Positions 10,780-22,979 of a DNA stretch of 64,000 nt are shown piece after piece. The stretch comes from Watersipora subatra. Its lineage: Eukaryota; Bryozoa; Gymnolaemata; Cheilostomatida; Watersiporidae. The stretch spans positions 39,845,776 to 39,909,775 of the forward strand of contig NC_088713.1 of the NCBI RefSeq assembly GCF_963576615.1. Reading direction: 5' to 3'. How positions within the stretch are numbered: position 1 is the first letter of the stretch; each line of letters begins with the position of its first letter. A model generated the notes under the pieces. It did no database searches and had not been told where the DNA came from. It worked only from the letters and a program-made list of their open reading frames with translations. The position numbers and the translations under genes were made by a program.

Positions 10780-13070
10780 ACCAAACAAATTTAGTCCACT
10801 TGTCTACAGGATAATTAGACATGTCTGTAAGTAAGACTATGCTGATGGGTAATGAACATGAGCTAACTCTGGACAAATAAGTATGTTTCTTTCCAAAAGT
10901 AATTGTATCAATAAAGTAGTTACTTTGCTTAAAGAAACTTACAACAGATTATTTCAAACCAAAGAATATAATTTGATGACAGTGAAAAATCCATAAATTA
11001 AAAATTGTACCCCGACTTTCCGAGAAAATTAAACAACCTCTAATTAATTGTCCAATTAATTTGGTTATTGAATTGCTTTAAAAAGCTGAGCGCTGACACA
11101 TGGTTAGTTTTCATTTGAGTTATATAAAGCATTTTTAAATGTCTGAAAAACCTTCAGTATTCATATGGAAAAGCTATAAATATTGTAAATGAATATATTT
11201 TGTTGAGCAGACCTTAGTCATCCTTATAAAAAGTGTTTCACAGTTGGAACCACAATCATTCAATGAATAAGAAAGTGTTGCCGTGTGGTGTCACAATTGG
11301 AAAACCCAAAAGTATATAAAGAAGAGTTGAACCCATAATGTTGAGGTATACATCTTATTTATTTTATTTTATTTTCTGTTTACGAAAGATTACATAAATT
11401 AGCAATACATTTTTTTTTAGTAAAAAATAAAATCATCAGTCAGTGGATGTTCAGTACTTAAAAATGAAACGTATCAGCAGTATATGCATAATTTACATAG
11501 CCTTACCGTATTCTGTATCCAAAAATATTAGTAAAAAAATTATATATATCTTGCAGTAGGAGAACTTCAAATCTTCTAAACAGAAATTTAGATGGCAAAA
11601 GCTTAGGTACACATGAGTTTTATAAATGAAATGACAATTAATGAATTGGAGGTAAAACATCTAAAAAATGTAATGGAAACACCAAAGGATGGTTCAATAT
11701 TAACTCAAATATGAAAGACGCGCTTTGTCTCCACAACTCTAGATTGATAAACAAAACTGTATTTTTGCTAGCATAAACTAGTTGTTGATCACTTTTGTTT
11801 GTAAATAATATAATTTCTACTCTTTTTTAGATTTTTTAATTTTTTCACTTGGTAACCACATTTTAATGGCAATATCAATGTAGTTATCTTCTCATCAACT
11901 TGAAGCGTGTTGACAGCTCGCTACATATTACGCACTATGACACCATCAGTATTGCTAATGTATTGTTTGAAATTTTGAGACCACAAATATCATATCATTT
12001 TGTTTCACATCGTTTCAAAATATTAAATGAACAATTTGGATCAATACTTTTAAACTTAGCAGCCCATGAGAGATCGTAATACGTCATCATCTTATGCATA
12101 ATTAATTTGTGAAACGATAACAAATTTATTATGCATATAATTTGTAAAGATGAGGTTTCACCATATTCTTTATGGTTGTCAGTACAGAGTTTTGTCTGCT
12201 GCCATTTTATTCTGCTGCTTGACCACTTTTATTGCTTGAAGTGATCACGCAATAGAAACTTGTGACGTCAGATATAACTGTTACAATAGCCTGTGTATTT
12301 GCTATTGTAAACGAGGGAGGGAAGAAAAGCTAATAAAGTTATCAAAATTATCAAAAGAAGGATTGCATATGCTTATATGATTAGGCAAGTTAGCAAACAA
12401 TATGAAATTCAGAAGTCTTACTATCTTGGTATTTCAAGCTATAATCAGTTGGCAGTTATGACGAAACACTTTCATAACTGTTTGTATAAGAGATACCAGG
12501 TTAAATATATCATCAATACTTCATAAAAAGGTTTATAAGCTGTAAATCTTCTTCACTCTGAATACTTCAGCAGCAATTTCTCTTTTCAAGTTTTCAGCCT
12601 GCATTTATGCCAAATAGCTTTCCAGATGACTTAGTCAATAAGGTTTGGCCAATCACGCGGGTGTGTAGACAATTCTTAATGCCATTGAAAATGACTTATT
12701 ACATGACACGTAAAAAACACTTCCTTGCAATTAGCTCATTTGCAAGAATCAAAATAGTATCAGCCACTTTTGGTATTGTTCATTAAAGATGGCAGATCAG
12801 ATAGGTACTGTAATAGTTGACAAACAACTAACTACATGTATATTGTCCTTGATCAATGGCATTAATCACACCAAGGAAAAGTGAGCTAAAATATTTCATA
12901 GAGCCATTTTGTGTTTTTTGCTCTCGTTTGTACTTTATATAAAATTGCTTGTAGCTTTTCTCAATTAGCTTTCATGCAGTTTTTTTATATAGATAATAGA
13001 AAGGCAAATATGGCAGATGGAAATGATCAAAGAAAATATGAGGTAGCATGCTATCAAAATTTGCATACTT
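10780..13070. other. intron between PAN-like and FTP exons
   Basis: Holds part of the second copy of the 2690-4420 duplication (from about 11470). A TTTTA-rich microsatellite lies near 11357-11385. No coding sequence was recognised. Confidence 0.5.
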
Positions 13071-13660
13071 TTACCTCTTGCTACACTGGTGCCGACATGA
13101 ATTACATAGGCTTCATTTGAGTCGATGTCTGCTGCTTCTGCCAGAAATCCTCTCTCTGATGTGCTGATAAAGTAACAACCCGAGGAGACATTGTGTACAA
13201 AACCCTGGCAATGAGATGCAGCCTGGCATTCAATAGCGCATTCAATGGATCGTCTAATGGCTGGTCTCTCTTCCATTGGTGTGCTTTTCAAGATGGCTGT
13301 CCTTTGGTATCTTACTTCACATGCTGAACTTCTCAAGATGATGCAGCAACACAGGAACACTAAACACCATGCAGTAGATAGGGTAATATGAAATGCTGAA
13401 CTTCTAATAAGGCAATATAATATTGTGATTGGTAATATTCTGCAATAAAATATAAAACAATGTGTTATAATGTAAGTGCATAAAACAATGTGTACATTGA
13501 TAGGGTTTATTGTATATACATATATACATATAGTAGTATATTTATATAGCATCTATAACACAAAACTGTCATTAATTGAGATTTGAAGTGGTGCCTCATA
13601 AGGAAGTTGTTCCGACTTACTTTACATATTAAAGTTTGATATAACACGTAATATAATGTA
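11470..13660. repeat. segmental duplication, copy 2 (partner 2690-4420)
   Basis: Same order of blocks as 2690-4420 (see that entry). The coding part is preserved here and broken there. Alignment outside the exon is patchy, with indels of tens to hundreds of bases. Confidence 0.7.
13075..13439 (-). CDS. secreted Cys-rich (PAN/apple-like) exon of the lectin-like gene
   Basis: Read on the minus strand, a hydrophobic leader (WCLVFLCCCIILRSSA) is followed by CEVRYQRTAILKS, RRSIECAIECQAASHCQGF, VHNVSSGCYFIS and a hydrophilic end, finishing with an AG|GTAAAA donor at 13074. The Cys spacing (C..EC..A..CQGF....GCY) is that of PAN/apple modules, which mediate protein or carbohydrate contacts in secreted proteins. 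The donor is phase 1, matching the FTP exon at 10565-10765. In-frame initiation is unclear. The paralogous exon at 3838-4122 has a Met at the start of its leader. This copy does not, so translation would begin at the ATG at 13550-13552 or in an upstream exon. Confidence 0.6.
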
Positions 13661-15060
13661 AAGTTATTTATTACTAGATTTATATTTTAACAAAATACTG
13701 TACAATGTAATTAAATTACAATAAAAATCAATATAGTTATAAATTAATATAATAGCAAGTAGGTCAAGTAAAGGAAGTGCCTCCACAAATCTTCTTTTTC
13801 TATGCCGAGTTTGATTTTCCTGGTTTCCTAGTTCTACTGCTTTCGAATGCTGAAACGCTTGTAGGCAATCATGACAGATGCAATGTTGTAGATGAGGTGG
13901 TCAATCTCTAAGGTTTAGCTAGGGAATTAGGCTTGTTCGGACTTGTTAGTGCAGTCGCATTTCATTAGCCAGTTTCTGGGAATGTTCTGAATGACCTTTA
14001 TAAATATTGTGTTATCTTGAATTCAAGTTGAATAAACTATCATATACTTATGGTACATTTAATATAAAACTCTGAGCTGTCTTGCCAAACATTGGTATAT
14101 AAAACTGTTAAATCATTTGCCATAAATTGGAGTAGATTTGAAATTTAAAGTGGACAGACTCTTTACTGTCCTTTTGTAAAATTAAATAAAAATATGTTTA
14201 GTCAAAAAATAAATGTCCATTCTTTACTATGTTTTATCATCGTACTTTATTGAGATAGTGAACCTTTTAATTTACGCAGTTATTAAAATAATAATTCGTG
14301 AAATCTAAATATTAATGTGCAAAATAATCGTTTATTTCAATGTACCATTTTACTTAACACAATAAATATATTAAAACTATGTGAGCTGTTGAAATTACAG
14401 GCAAAAAAAAAATTAGTTGATAAGCGGATGACTCATAGAAACATCGATATCAGTAATTTATTTAGCTGTATTTTAGATCAAAAGGTTAGAGGGAATGCAC
14501 AGTAAGTTATAATAGCAAGTTAAAAGAGCTAAAGAGCTATACATTAAAATATTGAATTCACCTTGTAGAACAGCTGTTGTAGGTTGAAGCAGCATTTCCG
14601 TTTTATAAACATTAAGTGATATAGCAATTAAAATTGTCGGTCTCTATGCTTGTTCAACCGATTCAACTTGATTGCAGTCTCCAACTGTTTGAATAGAAAG
14701 CAATTATTCCTACACCGCATATTGCTTGCGTTGCTAGGAAGTTATTGATGAAATGAATTCAAAAGGACATTCAGTAAAATCCCGTCATACGAGCTTAATG
14801 CATTTTGGCACCGAGCTTGTATGTCAATGTGCTCAAATGTGAAAACATATATATATTTAATATAATATATATAATAATATAATATAACATATTAATATAC
14901 ATATATATACATAGTACATACATAATACATATATTTTTTTTTAATACACCCTACAGGATGAAAATGTCCGATGAATAAAATAGCTCGCGATTTTGCAGAC
15001 AGTCAATTCCGCAAATTATTAATTTCTGTGAATAATTATTTCTATTTTTAAACACAAGAG
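13660..15060. other. no gene seen
   Basis: AT-rich sequence with a TA-rich patch near 14850-14935. The frame at 14317-14505 resembles nothing. Confidence 0.4.
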
Positions 15061-15090
15061 AGAACATCTACTGCATCAAATTAAAAATTA

Positions 15091-15385
15091 GTTGCTAGGC
15101 AGAAGTACTAAATGTAGCGAGTTCTAAAACTTTTTTAAAATTATCACCGGAGCTTTGAGATAACCCCATTGCTAATGCATCACAATTCTTTACAACACTA
15201 TTCAAGGTTTTTACAAGTTATGCATAATGGCATCAGCGCAAAAATAGCTGCTAGGCAGAAGTAATAAACGTAGCCAAGTTCCAATTTTTTTTAAAAGCAT
15301 TGCTGAGCTTTGAGTTGACCTCATTGCTAATGCATCACAATTATTTACAGAATTATTCAATGCTGCCACGTTTTATGCAGAATGG
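15091..15385 (+). repeat. ~157-bp tandem duplication just 5' of the transposase start
   Basis: The unit 'gctaggcagaagta.taaa.gtagc' begins near 15093 and again near 15250. Both units continue through 'gctttgag.t.acc.cattgctaatgcatcacaatt' and end at an ATG context (gcataATGGCATC, gcagaATGGCTTC). In the first unit the frame closes after six codons. In the second it opens the transposase N-terminus. Confidence 0.8.
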
Positions 15386-16690
15386 CTTCGCAAAAATCTA
15401 TATTACAGTTTTTGACGTTAAAATCGACTGCATCAACTTCTGAAACTGAAGTTGATGACTCTAGTGATTCTGATCTGGATATCATGGAATGTATTTGATT
15501 TTCAGAATCGTTTTACCATTTTTTTCCACAAACACCTAAATGCGTTAGTTCATTTTCTTGTTTAAAACCAATCGCTTTTATTCGATACTTCAGCTATTGT
15601 TTCTGTACCTCTTGTACACTTGTTAATATTTTTCTCTTTGTGTTTATTGCAGATTAAGAATGAAACGGCATCTCTTCCTGTCACAAAAATTAGGGACAAA
15701 TATTCCAACTACACCGATAGTGAATGCCTTACCGTTTGCCAACATGCATATACCTATGGCACAGCATCTACTTTGCGAAGATTTCTAAAAACCAAAAACG
15801 AATCGACTGTACGAACATGGCTGAAAATCTACAAGGACAAAGTTGACGCATTAAAAAATAAATTCAAAGAAGATTATGATCTCAAAATCCATGTGATGTC
15901 ATGTTTATATGGCAAGTTTGATGATAAGCGCAGACGCCCTTAAAAAATTAGGAAACAAAATTAACAATCTTGTTATAACAAACTTGAAGAAATGCACACA
16001 GCTGGTGGCGTGATTAATCGGTGGATAGCTCAGTGCGTGGCAAAAGCAGTTATTAGCAAAGAAAACCCAGGTCTTCTTAAGGAAAACGAAGGTAGCATTG
16101 AGCTGACTGAGGGCTTGGCAAAGTCGCTATTCAAGAGAATGGGACACACACAAAGGAAGGCCACTACTGTAAAATGTAAGCTCCCTACGGACTACATAGA
16201 ATAAATGTCGCTAACTTTTACGCGTGAGATTTCCCAGCACGTGATGGCAAAATACATTATTTTGTGTCTGATATTTAATTGGGACCAAACACCACTCAAG
16301 TATGTGCCAGCCTCAGATAAAACCATTGCCCCCAAGGGCTCGAAAAAGGTAGCCATTAACGGCCTTAGCGACAAAAGAGGGGTTACTGTTGTATTAGCTG
16401 TGTCTATGGACGGTACGATGCTTTCATATCAGGTTATTTACCCAAAACTGCTAAAAGTTTGTCACAGCACAAAATGTGTTTATAGGCTTTGATTTACATG
16501 TACAAGCAAACCCTAGCCACTGGGCCAATGAGGAGACAATGAGCAAATATGTGGAGAAAGTCATTCGGCCATACTTAGATGAAACGATGACTCGACTTTG
16601 CAAACCAGATACGCCAGCTCTTTTCTTTATGACGCTTTTCGAGCACACAATACTGATAATTTCGAAAGAAAACTCAGCTCCATGAATGTG
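15382..16690 (+). pseudogene. pogo/Jerky-like DDE transposase, broken
   Basis: A first segment from the ATG at 15382 reads MASQKSILQFLTLKS and then an acidic SETEVDDSSDSDLD stretch. After an apparent intron (acceptor at 15650) come KIRDKYSNYTDSECLTVCQH, KESTVRTW-type DNA-binding helices, MHTAGGVINRWIAQ, KENPGLLKENEGSIELTEG, then SLFKRMGHTQRKATT. This is the HTH/CENP-B-like region of the DDE_1 superfamily. A stop at 16202-16204 is followed at once by a frame holding FNWDQTPLKYVP (first catalytic Asp) and GVTVVLAVSMDGTMLSYQVIYP. There is then a further frame change to HWANEETMSKYVEKVIRPYL. The second catalytic Asp context (LYDAFRAH, about 16628) is in yet another frame. With these breaks the protein cannot be made. 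No terminal inverted repeats were identified. Confidence 0.8.
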
Positions 16691-16800
16691 ATCTGCGTGC
16701 AAGTAAGCCTAGATTTTAAATTGATACTTTCCTAAACTTGTGTATCAGTTTTATGACATAGCCAAATCCTGTTCTTCGTTTCATGGTTTGCAGGTCATAG

Positions 16801-16860
16801 TTATATATATATATTTACATATATATATATATATGTAAATATATATATATATATATATGA
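16801..16860. repeat. TA microsatellite
   Basis: Mostly (TA)n with imperfect TATATATTTACATATATA inserts, just upstream of the hammerhead-bearing repeat. Confidence 0.9.
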
Positions 16861-16864
16861 GTAT

Positions 16865-17118
16865 ATGCTCCCTCACTTCGGTTTGGTTGAGCACTCTGTG
16901 AGAGGTGCGGCACTACTAGCCTTTGTGCAAAGCTCATCACTTTTGTGATTTGAGCACTCTGGTGCCAGCACATTGACTTTCTTAAAGTCTGTGAGGCAAC
17001 CTAGTTGTTTCATGGCAGGAAGTCAACTCTCATTGGTAATGGGATTTGTGTCCCTTGCCAAAGCTCTGAGCTGCACTGATGAGGCTTCAATAGCCGAAAC
17101 AGTACTGTCTGTAGCATG
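16865..17118 (+). mobile_element. short interspersed repeat carrying a hammerhead ribozyme
   Basis: A ~250-bp block of much higher GC content than its surroundings, bounded on both sides by TA repeats. It contains no open frame of note. It ends with a hammerhead ribozyme (17070-17115) followed directly by a (TA)n tail. This layout resembles the non-autonomous hammerhead-bearing repeats and Penelope-like element ends known in animals. Which family it belongs to cannot be decided from one copy. Confidence 0.5.
17070..17115 (+). ncRNA. type I hammerhead ribozyme
   Basis: The full hammerhead core is present. Stem I: GCTGCA (17070-17075) pairs with TGTAGC (17110-17115), with one G-T pair. The core CTGATGA is 17076-17082. 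Stem II: GGCT (17083-17086) pairs with AGCC (17092-17095), with loop TCAAT. GAA is at 17096-17098. Stem III: ACAG (17099-17102) pairs with CTGT (17105-17108) through a 2-nt loop. The nucleotide before the cleavage site is C17109. The very short stem III and open stem I are typical of the minimal type I ribozymes of metazoan retroelements, which self-cleave tandem or read-through transcripts. The pairing is read directly from the sequence. Activity is inferred. Confidence 0.8.
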
Positions 17119-17460
<342 letters not shown>

Positions 17461-17489
17461 GGGATACCTCAAAAGCAGTTTCCCTATTT

Positions 17490-19810
17490 AGACTGTGATA
17501 AAAAATGTCTATAGTAATACACAAACAATATTTGGCCTTAGTAGATTGTCATAAAAAGGCCACTAATAATTCCCAATAAACGGCTGAAGTTGAAAAAATG
17601 TAATAAAAACCCATGATACCCAAGAAAAAGTGCACCTTGAAAAATTGTGATAAACCACACCCATCATGATAAGCAAAAACTTGTTGACTTATATAAAAGG
17701 TCAGGAAGTAATTTGTTTTTCTTTCATTGCTTGCTCACTCATGACTATCCGCATATTTGACCAAGAACTTTTAACATCAGCAACAAATTTCCATGGATTT
17801 TTATCAAATGGCTTCAGTTTTTTATCCACAAGGCCCTTCAATAATTGATATGGAAGACAAATGACATAAATGCAAGTTAGCGTTGGTAAATGTCCCTTGT
17901 CTGTATAGCTCCAAAATATTAATCTATCAGAAGTTGTCAGAACATGTGTTAGTGATTTTCACACTGGTCATTTACTCTGTGAATGATAATACATGCTAGT
18001 TGATTTATAGACAACTTCCTAGTTTATAACCTTTTTGAGATAAGCACATGCTACTATTTTTATAAGAGAGCAGGTGTCACGCTGGCTATTGAGAAGGATA
18101 AAGTGTCAATCCGTTGGGCTGACTATCTGTATATGACACATTTTTAAGGAAGTTATATAACAAGTGACTATATTCTTGTCAAATATAGTCACTTGTTCAC
18201 CCTGTTCACACACTCAAAACTCAGAGTCCACAAAAGTTGGATAAACAGAAATAGAAGATAATTCTTGAAAAGCCAGTCAGACAGTTTAGATCAATATTTA
18301 GAGATATGATAGGAAAGTGCAACAATAAACAGAGTTTTCATGAAGTTTTCGCTCATTGCAAACCGCTGGGCATCTCAGATTTACAATATGTTACAGTAAC
18401 CAAGTTTTTAAATTAATTGTGGAAATTTTAAAAGCTTTTGAAAAAGTCACAATAGCAGTTATCTCACCATGAATGAAATATTAAAACTGCATCCAGGTTT
18501 TCAAAAAGTTACTCGAATTCATAAATTTAACTCTGTTGTGATAAACCCACTAGGCAAAAGTTCTGTGTTATTATCTACAGTATGTTTACAATGGAACTAA
18601 TCTTGGTGTGGTAGTTTTAAAGGTAGTTTTAATATCATGGTGCACCTAGAATAAACCCATCATATTAACGAGATGTTATTTTTTATTTTCTTTATGCAAA
18701 AAGCTGAGTGTTGAATACCCATGCATGACAATATTGTTTCCAACGCTTTTGGAATTAGTTCAGACAAATTGATGCACTCAGCATTCGTTATTGCAAAATA
18801 AAGTTCTTCGCAGCAAAAAACAAAATACTAGCACATTTAATTTGGCTAAACAAACCTCACCCAGTCATCTAAATAATTATTTTTAAATTAGGGCTGTTAA
18901 TGGATTTTTAAAGTGAAAGTGTGTGTAGCGGCTATGAACGATGAATAAACTGGGTTCTATTTATGCGGATTAAATTCACAACTTTGACAAAAATTGACGA
19001 AAAATGATCGCAATTTAAAACTCACAAGAAAAATATGTGCCAAGATAGCCTCACTAATTCCAAGACTGCCTATTTCCATTCCAGCCTATGATCAATTATC
19101 CTATGGAGGCCATGTTGTACCTTTTAGTTTCCGCACTATGAACGACTTCCTATTTGTATGCTAAACTCACCATAATAGGCAGCAATGATGACCTACAGGG
19201 TAATAGTTTATTTTAATTCAGAGTTTTAGTCACAGCCCATGTATCTATTAACAAATATTTCTTGTTTAAAAAAGTTATAATTTTGAGTTATCAGTCTTAT
19301 CAGAATTATTGGCCCTTAAAAGATTGACCATTTGGAGTTGTTTACTCTATAAGTTTTTTTCCTGGATTTAGTTTTTAAATCAATTCTTCTTTTGCTAAGT
19401 ATCAGGTCATGAGTACATAACCAATTTGCAGGCTTCTGAGAGTGTTTCATTGTGACAAAATATATTTACTGTTTTTGTATCTGATGCCTAGTTTGGGATC
19501 GTTGAAAAAAAGTGAAAAAGTTTTAAAGAAAGTAAAAGAAACATTAGCTCATTTAACTAGACCTGGTGATGACTACTGCAACTGGAATTATGCTTTGAAC
19601 AATTCAATTTTAGCAGTAGCTGCATTTTTGCCGAATTCAATCATTCAGCATTTTATTATGCTAGTATTTTGTTAAAAATCATGGTTGTTTTTAGCCATAG
19701 AGCTAGGTGATGAGAGCATTTATCAACGATTTACATAATAAGTTTTGGTTAAAAAAGATTCGTTGCCGCTTTGAAAACACAACCAAAATGTTGTTCACAA
19801 AGCACAATAT
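17490..19810. other. no gene seen
   Basis: No recognisable domain. A frame at 19442-19675 follows a possible acceptor (ttgcag near 19431) and reads SLGSLKKSEKVLKKVKETL. It matches no family I know, so it is not called. Confidence 0.4.
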
Positions 19811-19814
19811 AACT

Positions 19815-19886
19815 GGCTTGATGGTCTAGGGGTATGATTCTTGCTTGGGGTGTGAGAAGTCCCGGGTTCAAATCCCGGTCAAGCCC
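19815..19886 (+). tRNA. tRNA-Pro with GGG anticodon
   Basis: A 72-nt cloverleaf. The acceptor GGCTTGA (19815-19821) pairs perfectly with TCAAGCC. The A box is TGGTCTAGGGGTATG. The anticodon stem CTTGC/GTGAG has one G-T and one T-G pair. The anticodon loop is TTGGGGT, and the T arm is CCGGGTTCAAATCCCGG. A T5 run follows at about 19894 as Pol III terminator. The sequence is otherwise that of eukaryotic tRNA-Pro. The anticodon at 19847-19849 reads GGG, where eukaryotes usually have AGG, TGG or CGG. The fold and promoter boxes look intact. It may be a functional variant or a young pseudogene derived from AGG. Confidence 0.85.
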
Positions 19887-20490
19887 ATTAGCATTTTTAA
19901 GAATGATCCAAAAATGCATTTTTAAAAAGTTTAATTGAAATTATGAGCCTAATTATTCATGGAACTGAAATCATATGTGATTTTTTTGTATCTCAAAGCA
20001 ATATTTCTTATATGAAATTAAAAATAAAACTTAATCTGTTTCACTGTTTCACTTAATCTGCACATAAAAAAGGATATTATGATAGAATGTATTTTAATTG
20101 TTCGAATTCACTACTAGTGCTCCCAAGATAGCGCTAGTAGTGAAAGTAGCGGTTAGTAGGTAAAATTCATTTAGGTTAAATTTAAAGCTTATGTTATGTT
20201 ACATAGCACAAAAGAAGTTTAGCGTACCAAATGTATTGTTGTGAAACCTGTTTTACACCAGTGTTATCCACTCTGTCTGTCTCGAAGGTATAAGAACTCC
20301 ATACATTATTGTGCATAATTATGTTACACCCTACAATAACATGGGCATAAAAGAGGCTTCACATTAACACATTTAGTACGCTACACTTTAGTTGCGCTAT
20401 GTAACATAACATAACCGTTACATTGAACCTATATAAATTTTACTTACTAAACTCACACCTGAAATGAGTGTTGATTTCAAGTGTGTGTTT

Positions 20491-21697
20491 TAGAATTAAC
20501 ACTTAAACTAAGTGTTAATTCTATTTTGTCTTCACTTGAATTTTTTTTTTCTTTGCACTTTTTGCCTCGCTTTCACTACTGCTTTTAGCTTTTTAAAACT
20601 TTTTCAACTAAGTCTAACCATCACAAAGAGTCTGATGATATAGATATATTATTCTTGTTTTGGGTGTAAAATGTGTGTGAGTTCAAATCCCGGTGAAGCC
20701 AAAAAGATTTTCAGAACAAACAGAAAACTCGCAAACATCACATTACAGTTTGTCTGCAGTCTGCAGTCTTCAGTTTTTTTTAGATTGAATGGTGTTAAAA
20801 ATTGAATTTTGATTAGATGCTACATGGCTTAGTCATCCATCTAAATAAAGATTTTATCTGTGAGGAAGTTATGTACATTGATATGCAGGTTTGGCATTAA
20901 TTATCAGTAGCGAGTATGCGTTTTCTTCTTTTTGAAGTTTAACAAAGCATTGTCATGAGTAGATAACTCCTTGATTTGGAATAGCTGATTAAAAATCAGA
21001 ACAAATCGAACTTTTTTTGAACATGAAAAATGTGCGCTCCCAGTTACTGGCAGGTACAAACATATACTGTACAAATAACACAGACTTTAGTAATACTGAT
21101 GGGTTATTAGTTGTTATTTTATGAAACAGTTTCATGTTGGTTGATTAGAGTTCACTTCTCTGTAAAATAAGCTGCTAAAGCAGTTTTACTTACGCAGTAT
21201 TGCCGATTCCATAAATTTAAAAAACTGGACATTCTGTGCCATGCTAAACATACATCTTGTGTCATGCGAAAAAAGTATAGAGTTTTCTTATGCTTTTTTG
21301 TGTATGCCAGCTTTTTGACAAAGCAAACTGATGAGTTGTAACTGAAATATGTTATGCATATCTTTAATTATCTGAGTCAGCCATCTCGTCTGACGATATT
21401 GTCTTTTTGAAAAAATTATACCTACAGTCTCTTTGGAATGCACTTTATATGGTTTAGTCTGCTTCACAACACAAGCACCAACAATAGCTTTATAACAGTA
21501 CTGTTGGTAATAACAACACCTGAAAATGAAACATATGCTTTATATAAATATATGTAAAATACTACATTAGAAAAACTAGATTTTGTATGCAAAACTATAT
21601 CGATAACCTGATATCCAGCAGAAACATATTTTATTTGTAATCAAACCTAATGAGTGAAGGCCAAGAGGTGAAGGTCATGATAGAGACACATGTCATG
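20491..21697 (+). repeat. duplicated block, copy 1
   Basis: Starts with the palindromic 'agaattaacacttaaa' block and ends with 'gtgaaggtcatgatagagac'. It matches 22058-22977 nearly base for base over long stretches (tRNA-like block, 'gctacatggcttagtcatc', 'gcaggtttggcattaattatcagta'). The partner lacks roughly 150 bp corresponding to 21240-21390 and also sequence near 21470-21640. Confidence 0.85.
20629..20701 (+). pseudogene. decayed tRNA-Pro-like sequence, copy 1
   Basis: Reads GTCTGATGATATAGAT, then TTATTCTTGTTTTGGG, then GAGTTCAAATCCCGGTGAAGCC. This aligns along its length with the tRNA-Pro at 19815. The B box and 3' acceptor strand survive, but the A box and anticodon arm no longer pair. 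It may instead be the head of a tRNA-derived SINE. Confidence 0.6.
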
Positions 21698-22057
21698 TAT
21701 CAGCCTGTGTGATTTCACTTTGTAATAGGTTTTTTTAAAATCAATTCACTTATTTGTAAATTTGCATTTTAACAACTAATTATCGGCTTCAGTGTTTACA
21801 GTAAGACCTGTACTTCTATTTTAAGGCTAACATTTTAAAGCTTTCACGCATATGCAAACTGTACGCAGGGTTTAAAGTTTTGCTCTGGTAAAACCTATTT
21901 GGATGCTTATATCGACTAACTCAGAAGGCAAAAGAAGAGTTGATGTGGGAAGAGATACTGTGAAAAAAATCGAACAGTCAGAAAAAAACTGAAACATGTT
22001 TCAATGAAGGCAACAATCAGTATGCAATTGGAAAAGCAAATTAACAAATCACAGAAT

Positions 22058-22977
22058 GAGAATTAACACTTAAAATAAATGTTAATTCTAATTTGTCTTC
22101 ACTTAATTTTTTTATTATTTTTTTCTTTGCGCTTTTTGCCTCGCTTTCACTATTGCTTTTAGCCTTTTTAAATTTTTTCACACAAATCTAACCATCACAC
22201 AGAGCTTGATGATATAGATCTATGATTCTTGTTTCGCTGTAAAATGTGTGTGGGTTCAAATCCTGGTGAAGCCAAAAAAAGATTTTCAGAACAAACTGAA
22301 AACTTTCTAACATCACAATACAGTTTGTCTGCAGTCTTCAGTTCAGTTTTGTTTATAGATTGGATGATGTTAAAAATTGAATTTTGATCAGATGCTACAT
22401 GGCTTAGTCATCTATCTAAATAAATACATGTATTTTATCTGTGAGGAAGTTATGTACATTGATATGCAGGTTTGGCATTAATTATCAGTAGGGAGTATGC
22501 GTTTTCTTCTTTTTGAAGATCAAACAAGTTTTGTCATAAGTAGATAACTCCTTGATTTGGAAAAGCTGATTAAAAATCAAAACAAATCGAACTTTTTTTG
22601 AACATGAAAAATGTGTGCTCACAGTTACTGACAGGTATGAACATATACTGTACATATAATACAGACTTTAGTAATACTGATGGGTTATTAATTGCTATTT
22701 TATGAAACAGTTCCATGTTGTTTGATTAGAGTTCACTTTTCTGTAAAATCAGGTTTTAAAGGAACTTTATTTCCGCAGTAGTGCCGATTCCGTAAATTTA
22801 GAAAATTGGACATTCTGTTCCGTTCATTTATGCCCTTTTTGAAAAAAATTATATCTGCAGTCTCTTTGGAATGCACTTTATAGGGTTTAGTTGATAAAAT
22901 CATATTCAGTGAGTGAATGACCTAACCTAATGAGTGAAGGCCAAGAGGTGAAGGTCATGATAGAGACACATGTGTCC
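22058..22977 (+). repeat. duplicated block, copy 2
   Basis: Partner of 20491-21697 in the same orientation, about 1.57 kb downstream at its start, with internal deletions. Confidence 0.85.
22203..22273 (+). pseudogene. decayed tRNA-Pro-like sequence, copy 2
   Basis: Reads AGCTTGATGATATAGATC, TATGATTCTTG, then GGGTTCAAATCCTGGTGAAGCC. It is closer to the 5' half of the intact tRNA than copy 1, but the anticodon loop is disrupted. It lies in copy 2 of the duplicated block. Confidence 0.6.
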
Positions 22978-22979
22978 TA

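Noticed and set aside
21325..21360. CTGATGAG...TGAAA as a second hammerhead ribozyme
   Set aside because: No GAAA directly after a pairing stem II, and stems I and III cannot be formed.
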